A stretch of DNA of 39,020 bases, taken from Thermus aquaticus (GTDB lineage Bacteria; Deinococcota; Deinococci; Deinococcales; Thermaceae). The translations under genes and the position numbers were made by a program. This document shows positions 8,446 through 16,152 of the stretch, piece by piece; within the stretch, counting starts at the first letter, position 1; each line of letters begins with the position of its first letter. The stretch spans positions 1,911,856 to 1,950,875 of the forward strand of contig NZ_LHCI01000106.1 in assembly GCF_001280255.1 (NCBI RefSeq), read 5' to 3'. A model generated the notes under the pieces. It saw only the letters and a program-made list of their open reading frames with translations. It was not told the origin of the DNA and made no database searches.

Positions 8446-8486
8446 GCTCCAAGCATACCCGTGCTCCCCTCGGGGAAGGTGGCGGG

Positions 8487-8498
8487 GGACCATGGTCC
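8487..8498. promoter_or_regulatory. Palindrome in the SDR/crtI-like divergent promoter
   Basis: GGACCATGGTCC is a perfect 12-base palindrome roughly midway in the 95-base gap between two divergent genes. Its position suits an operator for a dimeric regulator. TATGCT just before the SDR GTG, and TACCCT just before the desaturase GTG, could be -10 elements of leaderless transcripts. Confidence 0.35.
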
Positions 8499-8540
8499 AG
8501 GCCAAGGTCTTTCCCAAACGGGGGGGCTACCCTAGGCCCC

Positions 8541-9911
8541 GTGCGGGCTTTGGTGGTGGGGGCGGGCATCGGGGGGCTGGTGGCGGCCAGGGCCCTGAGG
8601 CGGGCGGGCCTAGAGGTCCTGGTCCTGGAGGCCCACACCTACCCGGGGGGCCTCGCCGGGAGCTTCTACCACCGCGGCTTCCGCCTGGACGCCGGGGCCA
8701 CCCTCCTTTCCGGCTTCGCCCCCGGAGCCCCCCTGGCCCTGGTGGCGGAGGCCCTGGGGATGCGCTTCCCCGTGGAGCCCCTCCCCGAGGGCTTCCCCCT
8801 CCTGGAGGTCCACCTGCCCCGGGGAAAGGTGGTGCGCCCCGTGGGGCGGGAGGCGGAGCGGGAGGCCCAGAAGGACTTCTTCGGCCCCCAGGTCCTCCCC
8901 TTCTGGCGCTGGCAGGCGGAGCGGGCGGATAGGCTTAAGGCCCTGGCCCCTAGGCTCCCCTGGCCCCCGGAAGGGGAGGAGCTTCCAGGACTTTTAAGCC
9001 TATTCCCAAAGCTCCTCCCCCTCCTCCCCGACCTCTTCCTGAAAGCGGTCCACCGGGCCCCCAAAGACCCCCTTTTCCTCCGCTTCCTGGACGCCCAGCT
9101 CCTCATCGCCAGCCAAACCGAGGCCAGGAGGACCTACGCCCTCTACGCCGCCATGGCCCTGGACCTGCCCCACCTGGGCCCGGCCCTGGTCCCGGGAGGG
9201 GTGGGCCGGGTGGCCGAGGCCCTGGCGGAGGGCCTCGAGGTCCGCTACAAGGCCAGGGCGGGGAGGCTCCTCCTGAAGGAAGGACGGGCCTGGGCCGTGG
9301 AGGTGGTCTACGGGGGGAGGCGGCGGGGGGAAAAGGAGGTGGTGGAGGCCGACCTCTTCGTCCTCAACGTCCCCCCGGAGCCCCTCCTGGGCCTTCCCGA
9401 GAAGGTGCCCAAAGACGCCTGGGGGGCCTTCGCCGTCCACGGGGTCCTGCCCTTTAGGGCCCCTCCCCCCTACTTCCGGCAAAACGCCAGGGAGAGGCCC
9501 TTCGCCTTCCTCTCCTTGCGCCCCGAGGGGGAGAAGACGGCCTTCGCCCTAAGCCTCCACACCCCCCTGGCCCTCTGGGAGGGGCTTTCCCGGGAGGAGT
9601 ACGGGGCGCTCAAGGCCCGGTGGGGGGCCCTGGCCCTAAGCCTGGGGGAAGCCCTCCTTCCCGGGCTAAGGGAGGCGGAGTTCCTCCTCTTCGCCACCCC
9701 CCTGACCTACTGGCGCTTCGCCGGGCGGGCCTGGGTGGGGGGCTACCCCCAGACCCACCCCTTCCGCTTCCCCCGGGTGCGCCTCCTTGCCAACGTCTTC
9801 CGGGTGGGGGAAGGGGTCTTCCCGGGGCAGAGCGTCCCCGCCGCGGCCCTCTCCGGCCTCAGGACGGCCCGCCTAGCCCTGGCGGAGCTTGGCCTCAGGG
9901 GCCGAATGTAA
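8541..9911 (+). CDS. CrtI-like phytoene desaturase-family FAD oxidoreductase
   Basis: A 456-residue flavoprotein of the phytoene desaturase/carotenoid isomerase family. The dinucleotide-binding motif VVGAGIGGLVAARALRRAG opens the protein, followed by the family signature LEAHTYPGGLAGSFYHRGF and the substrate-pocket start LDAGATLLSG. Near the C terminus, VRLLANVFRVGEGVFPGQSVPAAALSG is the conserved FAD-binding end. A membrane-associated role in carotenoid desaturation or oxidation is likely. Its proximity to rhodopsin and blh suggests it contributes to the carotenoid precursor of retinal or to an antenna carotenoid (inference). Exact chemistry cannot be read from sequence. The start is GTG, with the next gene 45 bases downstream. 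Confidence 0.85.
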   Translation: MRALVVGAGIGGLVAARALRRAGLEVLVLEAHTYPGGLAGSFYHRGFRLDAGATLLSGFAPGAPLALVAEALGMRFPVEPLPEGFPLLEVHLPRGKVVRPVGREAEREAQKDFFGPQVLPFWRWQAERADRLKALAPRLPWPPEGEELPGLLSLFPKLLPLLPDLFLKAVHRAPKDPLFLRFLDAQLLIASQTEARRTYALYAAMALDLPHLGPALVPGGVGRVAEALAEGLEVRYKARAGRLLLKEGRAWAVEVVYGGRRRGEKEVVEADLFVLNVPPEPLLGLPEKVPKDAWGAFAVHGVLPFRAPPPYFRQNARERPFAFLSLRPEGEKTAFALSLHTPLALWEGLSREEYGALKARWGALALSLGEALLPGLREAEFLLFATPLTYWRFAGRAWVGGYPQTHPFRFPRVRLLANVFRVGEGVFPGQSVPAAALSGLRTARLALAELGLRGRM

Positions 9912-9938
9912 CCTAGCGCACACCGCTTTGGCTCGGGC

Positions 9939-9956
9939 ACCTACCTACTGGTAGGT
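9939..9956. promoter_or_regulatory. Operator-like inverted repeat abutting the tetR start
   Basis: ACCTACC-TACT-GGTAGGT is a perfect 7-base inverted repeat with a 4-base spacer, ending on the base before the ATG of the TetR-family gene. This placement is typical of autorepression and would block both transcription start and ribosome access. The sequence leaves no room for a separate Shine-Dalgarno, so the transcript may be leaderless or nearly so. Confidence 0.7.
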
Positions 9957-10487
9957 ATGGACACCCGGGCCCGCATCCTCCAGGCCGCCCGCAGGACCTT
10001 CTCCGAAAAGGGCTACGCGGCCACCCGCCTGGACGATCTGGCGGCAGAGCTGGGCCTCACCAAGGGGGCTCTGTACCACCACTTCCGCAGCAAGCGCGAG
10101 CTCCTCCTGGCCCTCCTCGAGGCCTCCCAGGCCGAGGCCCGCCGGGCTTTGGAAGGCGAGGCCCCGCTGGAAGAGCGTCTTCTACGCTACGCCCTCGCCT
10201 ACCAGGAAGGGGTGGAGCCCCTGGCGGCTCTGGCCAGCGCCCAGGGGGGCCGGGGTGGGGAGGAGGAGGCCAAGGACCTGGCCCAGGAGGCCATGCGCCG
10301 GGAACTGGCCTTTTTGGAGGCCTTTTTTTCCCGTCTGGCCCCGAGTAAGGGCCGGGAGCTGGCCGCCCTCTTCGCCTCCATCGTCCACGGGGCCCACATG
10401 CTGGAAAAGCACGTGGGCGGGTACCGGGCGGAGGACCTCCTCAGAGAAGGCATCCGGGTGTTCGCAAGGGGGGTAGAGGAAAGATGA
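9957..10487 (+). CDS. TetR/AcrR-family transcriptional regulator
   Basis: A 176-residue repressor-type protein. The N-terminal helix-turn-helix is textbook TetR: ILQAARRTFSEKGYAATRLD, LAAELGLTKGALYHHFRSKREL with the recognition helix ending in LYHHF at about residues 40-44. The C-terminal ligand-binding and dimerisation region is helical and not diagnostic. It heads an operon with a LolA-like periplasmic protein and a DHA2 exporter, each overlapping the previous stop by four bases. The classic reading is that it senses a compound that the exporter removes and represses its own operon through the inverted repeat at its start codon (inference). Confidence 0.93.
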   Translation: MDTRARILQAARRTFSEKGYAATRLDDLAAELGLTKGALYHHFRSKRELLLALLEASQAEARRALEGEAPLEERLLRYALAYQEGVEPLAALASAQGGRGGEEEAKDLAQEAMRRELAFLEAFFSRLAPSKGRELAALFASIVHGAHMLEKHVGGYRAEDLLREGIRVFARGVEER

Positions 10488-11065
10488 AACGGGTCTACAC
10501 GTTTATCCTGACGCTGGCTTTGGCTTTGGCCTGGGCGCTTTCTCCGGAAGAGGTGTGGCAGGCCCTCGAGGCCCACGGCAAGGTGCAGGGCTACCTGGCC
10601 CAGGCCCGCCAGGGCCCGGTGGTCTACCAGGTGGCCTACCTGCGGCCCAAGGTGCGCATAGACTGGCTGGAAGGCCCCGATTACCTGAAGGGGAGCGCCT
10701 TTATCTCCGATGGGGAAAAGGTCTGGAGCAAGGGGCCCAAAGGGAGCTGGCAGGTCTCCCCCGCTGGCGCCGCCCCCGATGACCCCATGCAGCTCCTCTT
10801 CACGGATGCCAAGGCCCTGCGCAAGGACTACGTGGTGCGGGAGGTAGAGGAGGAAGGAGGGCTGTGGACCTTCGTCCTGGCCAAAAAGGTGCCCCCAAAG
10901 GACGAGCGCCAGCCCGCTGCCTGGCGGATCACCCTGAACCCTAAGGGGCACCTGCCCTTCCGCTACCAGGCGCTTTCCCCTTCCGGGAAGGTTCTCTCCA
11001 CCGTGGAATACCTCAAGCTGGACCCCACGCCTCCCTCTCCCAGCCTCTTTGAGGTGAAGCCGTGA
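10484..11065 (+). CDS. Exported LolA-like protein
   Basis: A 193-residue protein with a signal peptide (MKRVYTFILTLALALAWA) and a mature domain of alternating beta strands: YQVAYLRPKVRIDWLEG, SAFISDGEKVWSKGPKGSWQV, AAWRITLNPKGHLPFRYQA. This pattern resembles the LolA/LppX/RseB-type half-barrel that binds lipid or lipoprotein acyl chains. No active-site motif is visible. It lies between the regulator and the exporter and overlaps both (ATGA and GTGA junctions), so it is almost certainly co-expressed. A role in delivering a hydrophobic ligand across the periplasm is possible. The fold call is by eye and moderate. Confidence 0.6.
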   Translation: MKRVYTFILTLALALAWALSPEEVWQALEAHGKVQGYLAQARQGPVVYQVAYLRPKVRIDWLEGPDYLKGSAFISDGEKVWSKGPKGSWQVSPAGAAPDDPMQLLFTDAKALRKDYVVREVEEEGGLWTFVLAKKVPPKDERQPAAWRITLNPKGHLPFRYQALSPSGKVLSTVEYLKLDPTPPSPSLFEVKP

Positions 11066-12555
11066 ACGGCCGCTTGCTCCTCGCCCTCCTCCTGGGCGTC
11101 TTCATGGGCGCCCTGGACAACGCCATCCTCGCCCCCGCCCTCCCCGCCATCGCCGAAGACCTGGGCACGGGCGTGGATCGGGTCACCCTGGCCTTTTCCA
11201 TCTACTCCGTCTTCTACGCTGTGGCCGTGCCCATCCTGGGGCGGCTCTCCGACCTTTGGGGCTATGGGCGCATCTACGGGACCTCCATGGCCCTTTTCGC
11301 CGGGGGTAGCGCTCTGGCCGCCCTCTCCTCCAACCTGGAGACCCTCGTCGTGGCCCGGGTTATCCAGGCCGTGGGCGCAGGGGGGCTCTTTCCTGTGGCC
11401 CAGGCCATCGTGGGGGCCACCGTGGCCCAGGAAAAGCGGGGAGCCTACCTGGGGCAGATCCTGGGGGTCTTCGCCCTGGGGAACGTGCTGGGCCCCAACC
11501 TGGGCGGCTTCATCGTGGAGCGGGCCTCCTGGCACTGGGTCTTCTGGATCAACGTGCCCATCGGCCTGATCGGGGTCCTGCTCCTTCTCGGCTCCCCCCT
11601 GCCCAAACCCCAGGGGAGAGCCATCTTGGACCTGGTGGGCGGGCTTCTGGTGGCCCTCACCTTCGGCAGCCTGGTGCTGGGTATCCAGGGGCTGGAGCGC
11701 CTGACGGAGCTGGGGTTCTTCTCCCTTAGGATCGGCGGGCTTTTCCTGCTTTCCGTAATCTCTGCCCTCCTCCTCGTCCTCTACGAGTCCCGCCACCCCG
11801 CTCCCCTCTTGGACGTGCGCCTGGCCCTCTCCCCGCCCTTTTTGCCCCTCTGGCTGGTGTCCACCCTGGTGGGCTACGCCCTTTTGGGGGGCATCATCTT
11901 CGCTCCCCTCTACGCCCAGGTGGCTTTCTTTCTCTCGCCCTTCGCCTCGGGGGCCATACTGAACGCCCTGGCCCTGGCCCTGGGGGGGATGAGTGGCTTC
12001 GCCGGGGCCATGGTGGGGCGTCTGGGCGGCAAGCGCCTGGTGGTCCTGGGCATGGGCTTCACCGCCCTGGGGCTATTCCTCATGGCCTACCTGGCCAACA
12101 CCCTCTTCGTGCTTCTTCTAGGGCTCTTTCTCCTGGGAACCGGGCTCGGCATGGTGCAGGGTCCCCTCTCCTACCTGGCCCTTGGCCTCGCTCCAGAGGG
12201 GAGCCAAGGCCAGGTGTCCAGCCTGGTCTCCCTCACCCGGAGCCTGGGAGCCGCGGCCGGCATCACCATCTCCGGGGTGCTCCTTTCCCGGAAGAGCCAG
12301 GAGCTGGCCAGCCTCACCGCCGGAGGGCCCGTGGGCTTCTCGGGAGGGACAGGCAACCTGGCCGAGGCCCCCGCCTTCGTCAAGGCCCTCCTGCAGAACA
12401 CCCTGGGGGCCGGGGTGCTGGACGGGTGGCGGCTGGCCTTCTTCGCCGCCCTACTGGGCTTCGCAGCCGCCTTCCTCCTAAGGGAGGCCCCTAAAGCCCA
12501 AGCCGCCGCAGGTACGCCAAAACCTCCCCGGCCGTCCGGTCCTCCCGCTCGGTGA
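11062..12555 (+). CDS. DHA2-family (EmrB/QacA-type, 14-TM) MFS transporter
   Basis: A 497-residue membrane protein. MGALDNAILAPALPAIAEDL in the first helix is the DHA2 D1-like motif and GRLSDLWGYGRIYG is MFS motif A. ILGVFALGNVLGPNLGGFIV corresponds to motif C of drug:H+ antiporters, and the length and hydrophobicity fit 14 membrane segments. The substrate is unknown; drugs, dyes or fatty acids are typical. The GTG start overlaps the upstream stop by four bases. The operon with a TetR regulator and a periplasmic protein supports an export system. The last 65 bases overlap the convergent alpha/beta hydrolase gene. The final roughly 20 residues (rich in Pro, Ala, Arg) form a cytoplasmic tail. 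Confidence 0.92.
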   Translation: MNGRLLLALLLGVFMGALDNAILAPALPAIAEDLGTGVDRVTLAFSIYSVFYAVAVPILGRLSDLWGYGRIYGTSMALFAGGSALAALSSNLETLVVARVIQAVGAGGLFPVAQAIVGATVAQEKRGAYLGQILGVFALGNVLGPNLGGFIVERASWHWVFWINVPIGLIGVLLLLGSPLPKPQGRAILDLVGGLLVALTFGSLVLGIQGLERLTELGFFSLRIGGLFLLSVISALLLVLYESRHPAPLLDVRLALSPPFLPLWLVSTLVGYALLGGIIFAPLYAQVAFFLSPFASGAILNALALALGGMSGFAGAMVGRLGGKRLVVLGMGFTALGLFLMAYLANTLFVLLLGLFLLGTGLGMVQGPLSYLALGLAPEGSQGQVSSLVSLTRSLGAAAGITISGVLLSRKSQELASLTAGGPVGFSGGTGNLAEAPAFVKALLQNTLGAGVLDGWRLAFFAALLGFAAAFLLREAPKAQAAAGTPKPPRPSGPPAR

Positions 12556-13735
12556 GGAGGTCCAGGTGGGTGAGGCCGGGGAGGACCTTGGCCTCTGCGG
12601 GGGTGCCGGGGAAGACCTCCCCCAGGCGGAAGCCTTGGGGATCGGGGAAAAGGCCCCTCCCCGCCCCCAGGGCCAGGACCGGGTAGGGGAGGGCCCGGGG
12701 CTTAAGGCCCGGGAGGACGTAGGGGTAGCCGCCGATCTCCAGGAGAAGCCGGTAGGGGAAATACCACTCGGAAAAGCCGGTCTCGGGCCGGGCATAGGCC
12801 CTCAAGAAAGCCCTCGGGTCCGTGGCCTCCCCCGTGTCCCGCCAGCGGACGAGCCCGTCCCTGGGCCCCCTCACCGTGAGAACCAGCCGCCCCTGGAGAA
12901 GGCCCAGGAGGCTAAGCCCCTCCCTGGCCCAGGCCCGGCCCGCGCTCACGCTGAAGACGGGAAAGAGGCTGTAGTGGTCGTCCACCCGCAGGAGGGCTAA
13001 AGCCTCCCGGGTGGCCCGATAGGGGCCGAAGGGGACGGGCTCCTCGGGGCGCTTTGCTGCCAGGTAGGCCTCGGCCTCCGCCAGGGCCAGGTCCTTGGGG
13101 GTGAGAAAGGCCCCAAAGACGGGGCTCGCCTCGCCGGCGAGGAGGGCCTTGAGCCCGGGGAGGCGGCCAAAGGGGGTGTCCTGCCCCTCCAGGAAGGCCT
13201 CCCGGGACACCTGGACCAGCCCCAGGCTCCCGTCCAGGAGGACCAGGCCCCCAAGCTTCTCCCCGTGGAGCCAGGCGTATAGGGTGGCCAGGGAGGCCCC
13301 CAGGGAGTGGCCCAGGAGGACCACCGGGCCCCGCTTCCTGGCCTCCTCCACCGCCAGGTCCAGGTCCCCTAGGTGCACCTCCAGGCCCCAAGCCCGTAAG
13401 GGGCTCAGGTCTGGCGCCTTGAGGTTCCGGTAGTAGGCCAGGGGGTCCGCCTGGAGAAACCCCTGGCGGTCCTCGAGGCCGTTGGCCCGCCTCTCCCAGG
13501 CCCAGACCTCCAAGGAGGGGTCCAGGGCCTTGAGGCGCTCCGCCAGTAGGGCGAAGTTGGTGCTCCCGCCCAAAAGCCCCGGCACGAAGAGGAGGACCGC
13601 CCGGGGCCTTTCCGCCGGGTAGACCAGGGCGTAACTTCGGTCCAGGTGGGCCAAGCCCGTGTCCGCCCCAGGAAGGGCCCGGTACTCCTGGGCCAGGGCC
13701 GAGGCCAGAAGGAGCAAGGCGGCCAGAAGGCGCAT
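12491..13735 (-). CDS. Secreted alpha/beta-hydrolase fold protein
   Basis: A 414-residue protein with an N-terminal signal peptide (MRLLAALLLLASALAQ). The alpha/beta-hydrolase core has the early strand AVLLFVPGLLGG (oxyanion region) and the nucleophile elbow VVLLGHSLGASLA (Ser at about residue 143). A C-terminal LTHLDLL supplies a candidate catalytic His (about residue 393). A long insertion between the elbow and the acid suggests a lid domain. Esterase, lipase or acyl-transfer activity outside the cytoplasmic membrane is likely, with the substrate unknown. It is monocistronic by position, overlapping the MFS gene tail on the other strand by 65 bases. Confidence 0.82.
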   Translation of the reverse strand: MRLLAALLLLASALAQEYRALPGADTGLAHLDRSYALVYPAERPRAVLLFVPGLLGGSTNFALLAERLKALDPSLEVWAWERRANGLEDRQGFLQADPLAYYRNLKAPDLSPLRAWGLEVHLGDLDLAVEEARKRGPVVLLGHSLGASLATLYAWLHGEKLGGLVLLDGSLGLVQVSREAFLEGQDTPFGRLPGLKALLAGEASPVFGAFLTPKDLALAEAEAYLAAKRPEEPVPFGPYRATREALALLRVDDHYSLFPVFSVSAGRAWAREGLSLLGLLQGRLVLTVRGPRDGLVRWRDTGEATDPRAFLRAYARPETGFSEWYFPYRLLLEIGGYPYVLPGLKPRALPYPVLALGAGRGLFPDPQGFRLGEVFPGTPAEAKVLPGLTHLDLLTEREDRTAGEVLAYLRRLGL

Positions 13736-13774
13736 GGTCCTAGGCTGAAGGCCAAACCCCCCGGGGACTAGGGC

Positions 13775-14656
13775 CTACCCCACAAGCCCCTCCAAGGCCC
13801 CAGGACCCAGGCTCCTGGCCCTCTCCAGAACCCGCATCCGGCTGGAGAACTGGCCCATGGCGTAGGCCAGGAACTCCTCCAAGGCGATCTCCAAAGGCAT
13901 CCCCTCGGGATAGGCGGCAAAGAGCTCCTGCACCACCCCCAGGGCCTCCGGCAGGAGGAGGTTAAGCCGCGCCTCCACCACGGACCAAAGCCCCGGGTCC
14001 TCCCCCAGGTGGCGGGCGATGAGGAAAAGGCCGTAGGCGATGTGGCGGCTCTCGTCCTGCTTGATGTGGGCCACCCCCGCCAGGGTACCCGGGAGGTCCA
14101 GGCCCCGCGCCCTCAGGCGCTCCGCCGCCTGGAAGAAGCCCTGGTAGCCCGTCTCGGCCAGTACCCCCTCCACCACCACGTTGTAGGTGAGGGCGGCCTC
14201 CACCTGGGCCCTGGGGCTCGGATCCTGCTCCAGGCGGCCCATGGCCTCGGGGAGGAGTTCATGGAAGATGCGGCGGTAGTGGGGCCCGTGGTAGTGGGCG
14301 AGCCCCCCCTTGGCCGAGGCCACCTCCTCCAGGAAGCGGGCGAAGAACTCCACGTGCTTGGCCTCCTCCAGGAGGAAGGTGGTGAGGTACATCTCCTCCT
14401 CCAGCCTCCCTTCCTGGGCCACCACCCGCACCAGGGGCAGGAGGTCCAGGGTCACGGCCTCCTCCCCGCCCAGGAAGAGGCTGGTGAGCCTGAGGAGAAG
14501 GTCCTGGGCCCGGGGGTCCAGGGCCTCGTAGGTGGCCTGGTCCTGGGTAAAGTCCAGGGCCGCGGGGTCCCAGAAGAGGCGCTTGGCCTTGTGGTAAAGC
14601 CTCAGGGGAAAGCCCGCCTCGAGGCCCCGCTCCACGCTCTTAAAGCCCGTGCGCAT
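13775..14656 (-). CDS. R2-like ligand-binding oxidase (R2lox)
   Basis: A 293-residue ferritin-superfamily protein related to ribonucleotide reductase R2. The metal ligands are in place: Glu65/66 in GGEEAVT, Glu98 and His101 in LLEEAKHVEFF, Glu163 in VVVEGVLAETGY, and Glu202 and His205 in QDESRHIAYG. Val68 and Tyr158 sit where R2lox proteins form an autogenerated Tyr-Val ether cross-link, in place of the R2 radical Tyr. Known R2lox proteins assemble a Mn/Fe cofactor and bind a long-chain fatty acid. No nrdA-like gene is nearby, consistent with R2lox and not RNR. It follows the methyltransferase gene by 15 bases, so the pair is likely an operon. Confidence 0.88.
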   Translation of the reverse strand: MRTGFKSVERGLEAGFPLRLYHKAKRLFWDPAALDFTQDQATYEALDPRAQDLLLRLTSLFLGGEEAVTLDLLPLVRVVAQEGRLEEEMYLTTFLLEEAKHVEFFARFLEEVASAKGGLAHYHGPHYRRIFHELLPEAMGRLEQDPSPRAQVEAALTYNVVVEGVLAETGYQGFFQAAERLRARGLDLPGTLAGVAHIKQDESRHIAYGLFLIARHLGEDPGLWSVVEARLNLLLPEALGVVQELFAAYPEGMPLEIALEEFLAYAMGQFSSRMRVLERARSLGPGALEGLVG

Positions 14657-14671
14657 TCCGCCTCCTTTACC

Positions 14672-15385
14672 TCATCCTACCTCGGCCAGGATCAGGCCCA
14701 GCCGCCCCCACCGCTCCACCCGGGACCGAAAGCCCGCCTCCTCCAGGAGGGCCAGGATCTCCTCCTCCCTAGGTCGCCAGAGGCCAAGCCCAGACCCGGG
14801 GCCCAGGAGCAAGAGGCCGAAAAGCCGCCCGCCCGGCCTCAGGACCCGCCTGGCCTCTAAGGCGGCCATCCGGGGGTCCTGGAACTCGTTCCAGGTGGGG
14901 CCGACGGCCACACCCCCAAAGACCCCGTCCCGGAAGGGAAGCCTTTCCCCGTGCCCAAGGAGGTAGGCGCCGGGCCGCTTTCTCTGGGCCACCCGGAGGA
15001 AGGCCAGGGAGGGGTCCAGGCCTATGGCCTCTTCCCCCAGGGCCTCCCGGTAAACCCCGGTCCCGGTGCCCACGTCCAGGAAGGGGGGTCCGGCAGGGAG
15101 GAGCCAGGCGCGCATTCGGTCCAGCTCCTGGGCGAAGGAAAGCCGTCCCCCGGATAGGAGGGCCGTGGAACGCGCCCGCCAATGGTCGTAGAAGTGGGCC
15201 ACCGGGGGAAGGGCGTTCACCAGGCGGAGGTGGGGCCTCTCCCCATAGGCCCGCAGGTCCAAAAACCCCCCGCGCCAGGGGTAGCGGGCCCCGCAGGCCG
15301 GGCAGAGGGCCTCCTCCCCCAGAAGGAGCCCCGCCCGGCACCGGGGGCAAGCCAAAAGAGAGCTAAGCCAAGGGAGAAGCCTCAA
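14672..15385 (-). CDS. SAM-dependent methyltransferase with N-terminal zinc ribbon
   Basis: A 237-residue class I methyltransferase. The N terminus has two Cys pairs (LACPRCRAG and ALCPACGARY), a zinc-ribbon resembling Trm112/RlmA-type modules. Motif I is FLDVGTGTGVYREA at about residues 103-116, the acidic residue after strand 2 is in AIGLDPS, and the post-motif region includes EARRVLRPGGRLFGL. The substrate is unknown; zinc-ribbon members include RNA methylases, but fatty-acid or small-molecule methylation is equally open given its operon partner R2lox. It is the upstream gene of that pair. Confidence 0.82.
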   Translation of the reverse strand: MRLLPWLSSLLACPRCRAGLLLGEEALCPACGARYPWRGGFLDLRAYGERPHLRLVNALPPVAHFYDHWRARSTALLSGGRLSFAQELDRMRAWLLPAGPPFLDVGTGTGVYREALGEEAIGLDPSLAFLRVAQRKRPGAYLLGHGERLPFRDGVFGGVAVGPTWNEFQDPRMAALEARRVLRPGGRLFGLLLLGPGSGLGLWRPREEEILALLEEAGFRSRVERWGRLGLILAEVG

Positions 15386-15433
15386 GGAAGAACCTCCCCC
15401 GGGGTAGGCCCGGGGAAGGGGGGCTTAGGAGCC

Positions 15434-16096
15434 TTAGCGGCCCCCAAGGACGGTGGCGTCCACCGCGGCCACCACGGTGAGGGTCCCCTGGCCGAGGCTG
15501 CCCACGGCGAAGAAGGTGTACATCTTACCGCTTTCCAGGGTCACGCCGGGAAGGGCCAGCGCCACGGTGGTGGTGCCCGCCGCCCGGACCTCGAGGTCAT
15601 AGGTCCCCGCGGGCACGGAGAGGTAGGTGCTGGCCCGGGGGAAGGGAAGGCCCGCGAAGAGGACCGGGCCCCCCTTCACGGCCACGTCCACCGCCGGGGC
15701 GTCGGGGGAGGCGTGGACCACCCGCACCCGGGCGTACCCTGCCCGGGGGAAGAAGCCCGCCAGGGAGTCCGTGTAGACCTGGGGCCGGATACTATTCAGG
15801 AAGCCGGTGGCGGCCACGGTGTAGTACACGCCCTCCTTCAGGTCCAGCTCCGCGTCTATGACCACCGGCGAGCTCTGCCCGGCGGGGACCACCTGCACCC
15901 GCACCTTGGCCGCGGGCAGGGGGATGTAGCGGGTGACCTCCTTAAAGGCCAAGTTGGTGATGGCCCGCTGGCCGTTCACCAGGACGTCCACCGCCGGAGC
16001 ATCCGGGGAGAGGTGGGCCACCCGCACCATGGCCCCCTGGGCCAGGGCCAGACCGCTTACCGCCAAAACCGCCAAAAGCGCCAAAACCTTTTTCAT
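15434..16096 (-). CDS. Exported protein with two DUF4397 repeats
   Basis: A 220-residue secreted protein. The ATG at 16096 gives a clean signal peptide (MKKVLALLAVLAVSGLALAQ); a longer in-frame ORF upstream runs antisense through nhaA and is noise. The mature part contains two repeats that open almost identically: VRVAHLSPDAPAVDVLVNGQ and VRVVHASPDAPAVDVAVKGG, the hallmark of DUF4397 beta-sandwich domains. Function is unknown; such proteins are extracellular or envelope-located. A minus-strand promoter, TTGTAC then TACTCT with 16 bases between, lies just upstream, so it is probably transcribed on its own. Confidence 0.88.
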   Translation of the reverse strand: MKKVLALLAVLAVSGLALAQGAMVRVAHLSPDAPAVDVLVNGQRAITNLAFKEVTRYIPLPAAKVRVQVVPAGQSSPVVIDAELDLKEGVYYTVAATGFLNSIRPQVYTDSLAGFFPRAGYARVRVVHASPDAPAVDVAVKGGPVLFAGLPFPRASTYLSVPAGTYDLEVRAAGTTTVALALPGVTLESGKMYTFFAVGSLGQGTLTVVAAVDATVLGGR

Positions 16097-16112
16097 CGCT
16101 TCCCTCCAAGGA

Positions 16113-16142
16113 AGAGTATGAGGGAAGACTTGTTGTACAAGT
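16113..16142 (-). promoter_or_regulatory. Promoter and palindrome upstream of the DUF4397 gene
   Basis: On the minus strand TTGTAC (complement of 16135-16140) and TACTCT (complement of 16113-16118) are separated by 16 bases. The -35 is embedded in a perfect inverted repeat, ACTTGT-TGT-ACAAGT (16128-16142), so a regulator could occlude it. The core TTGTACAA resembles the GTGTACAC palindrome at the rhodopsin promoter. Confidence 0.5.
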
Positions 16143-16152
16143 TTTGTCCAGG

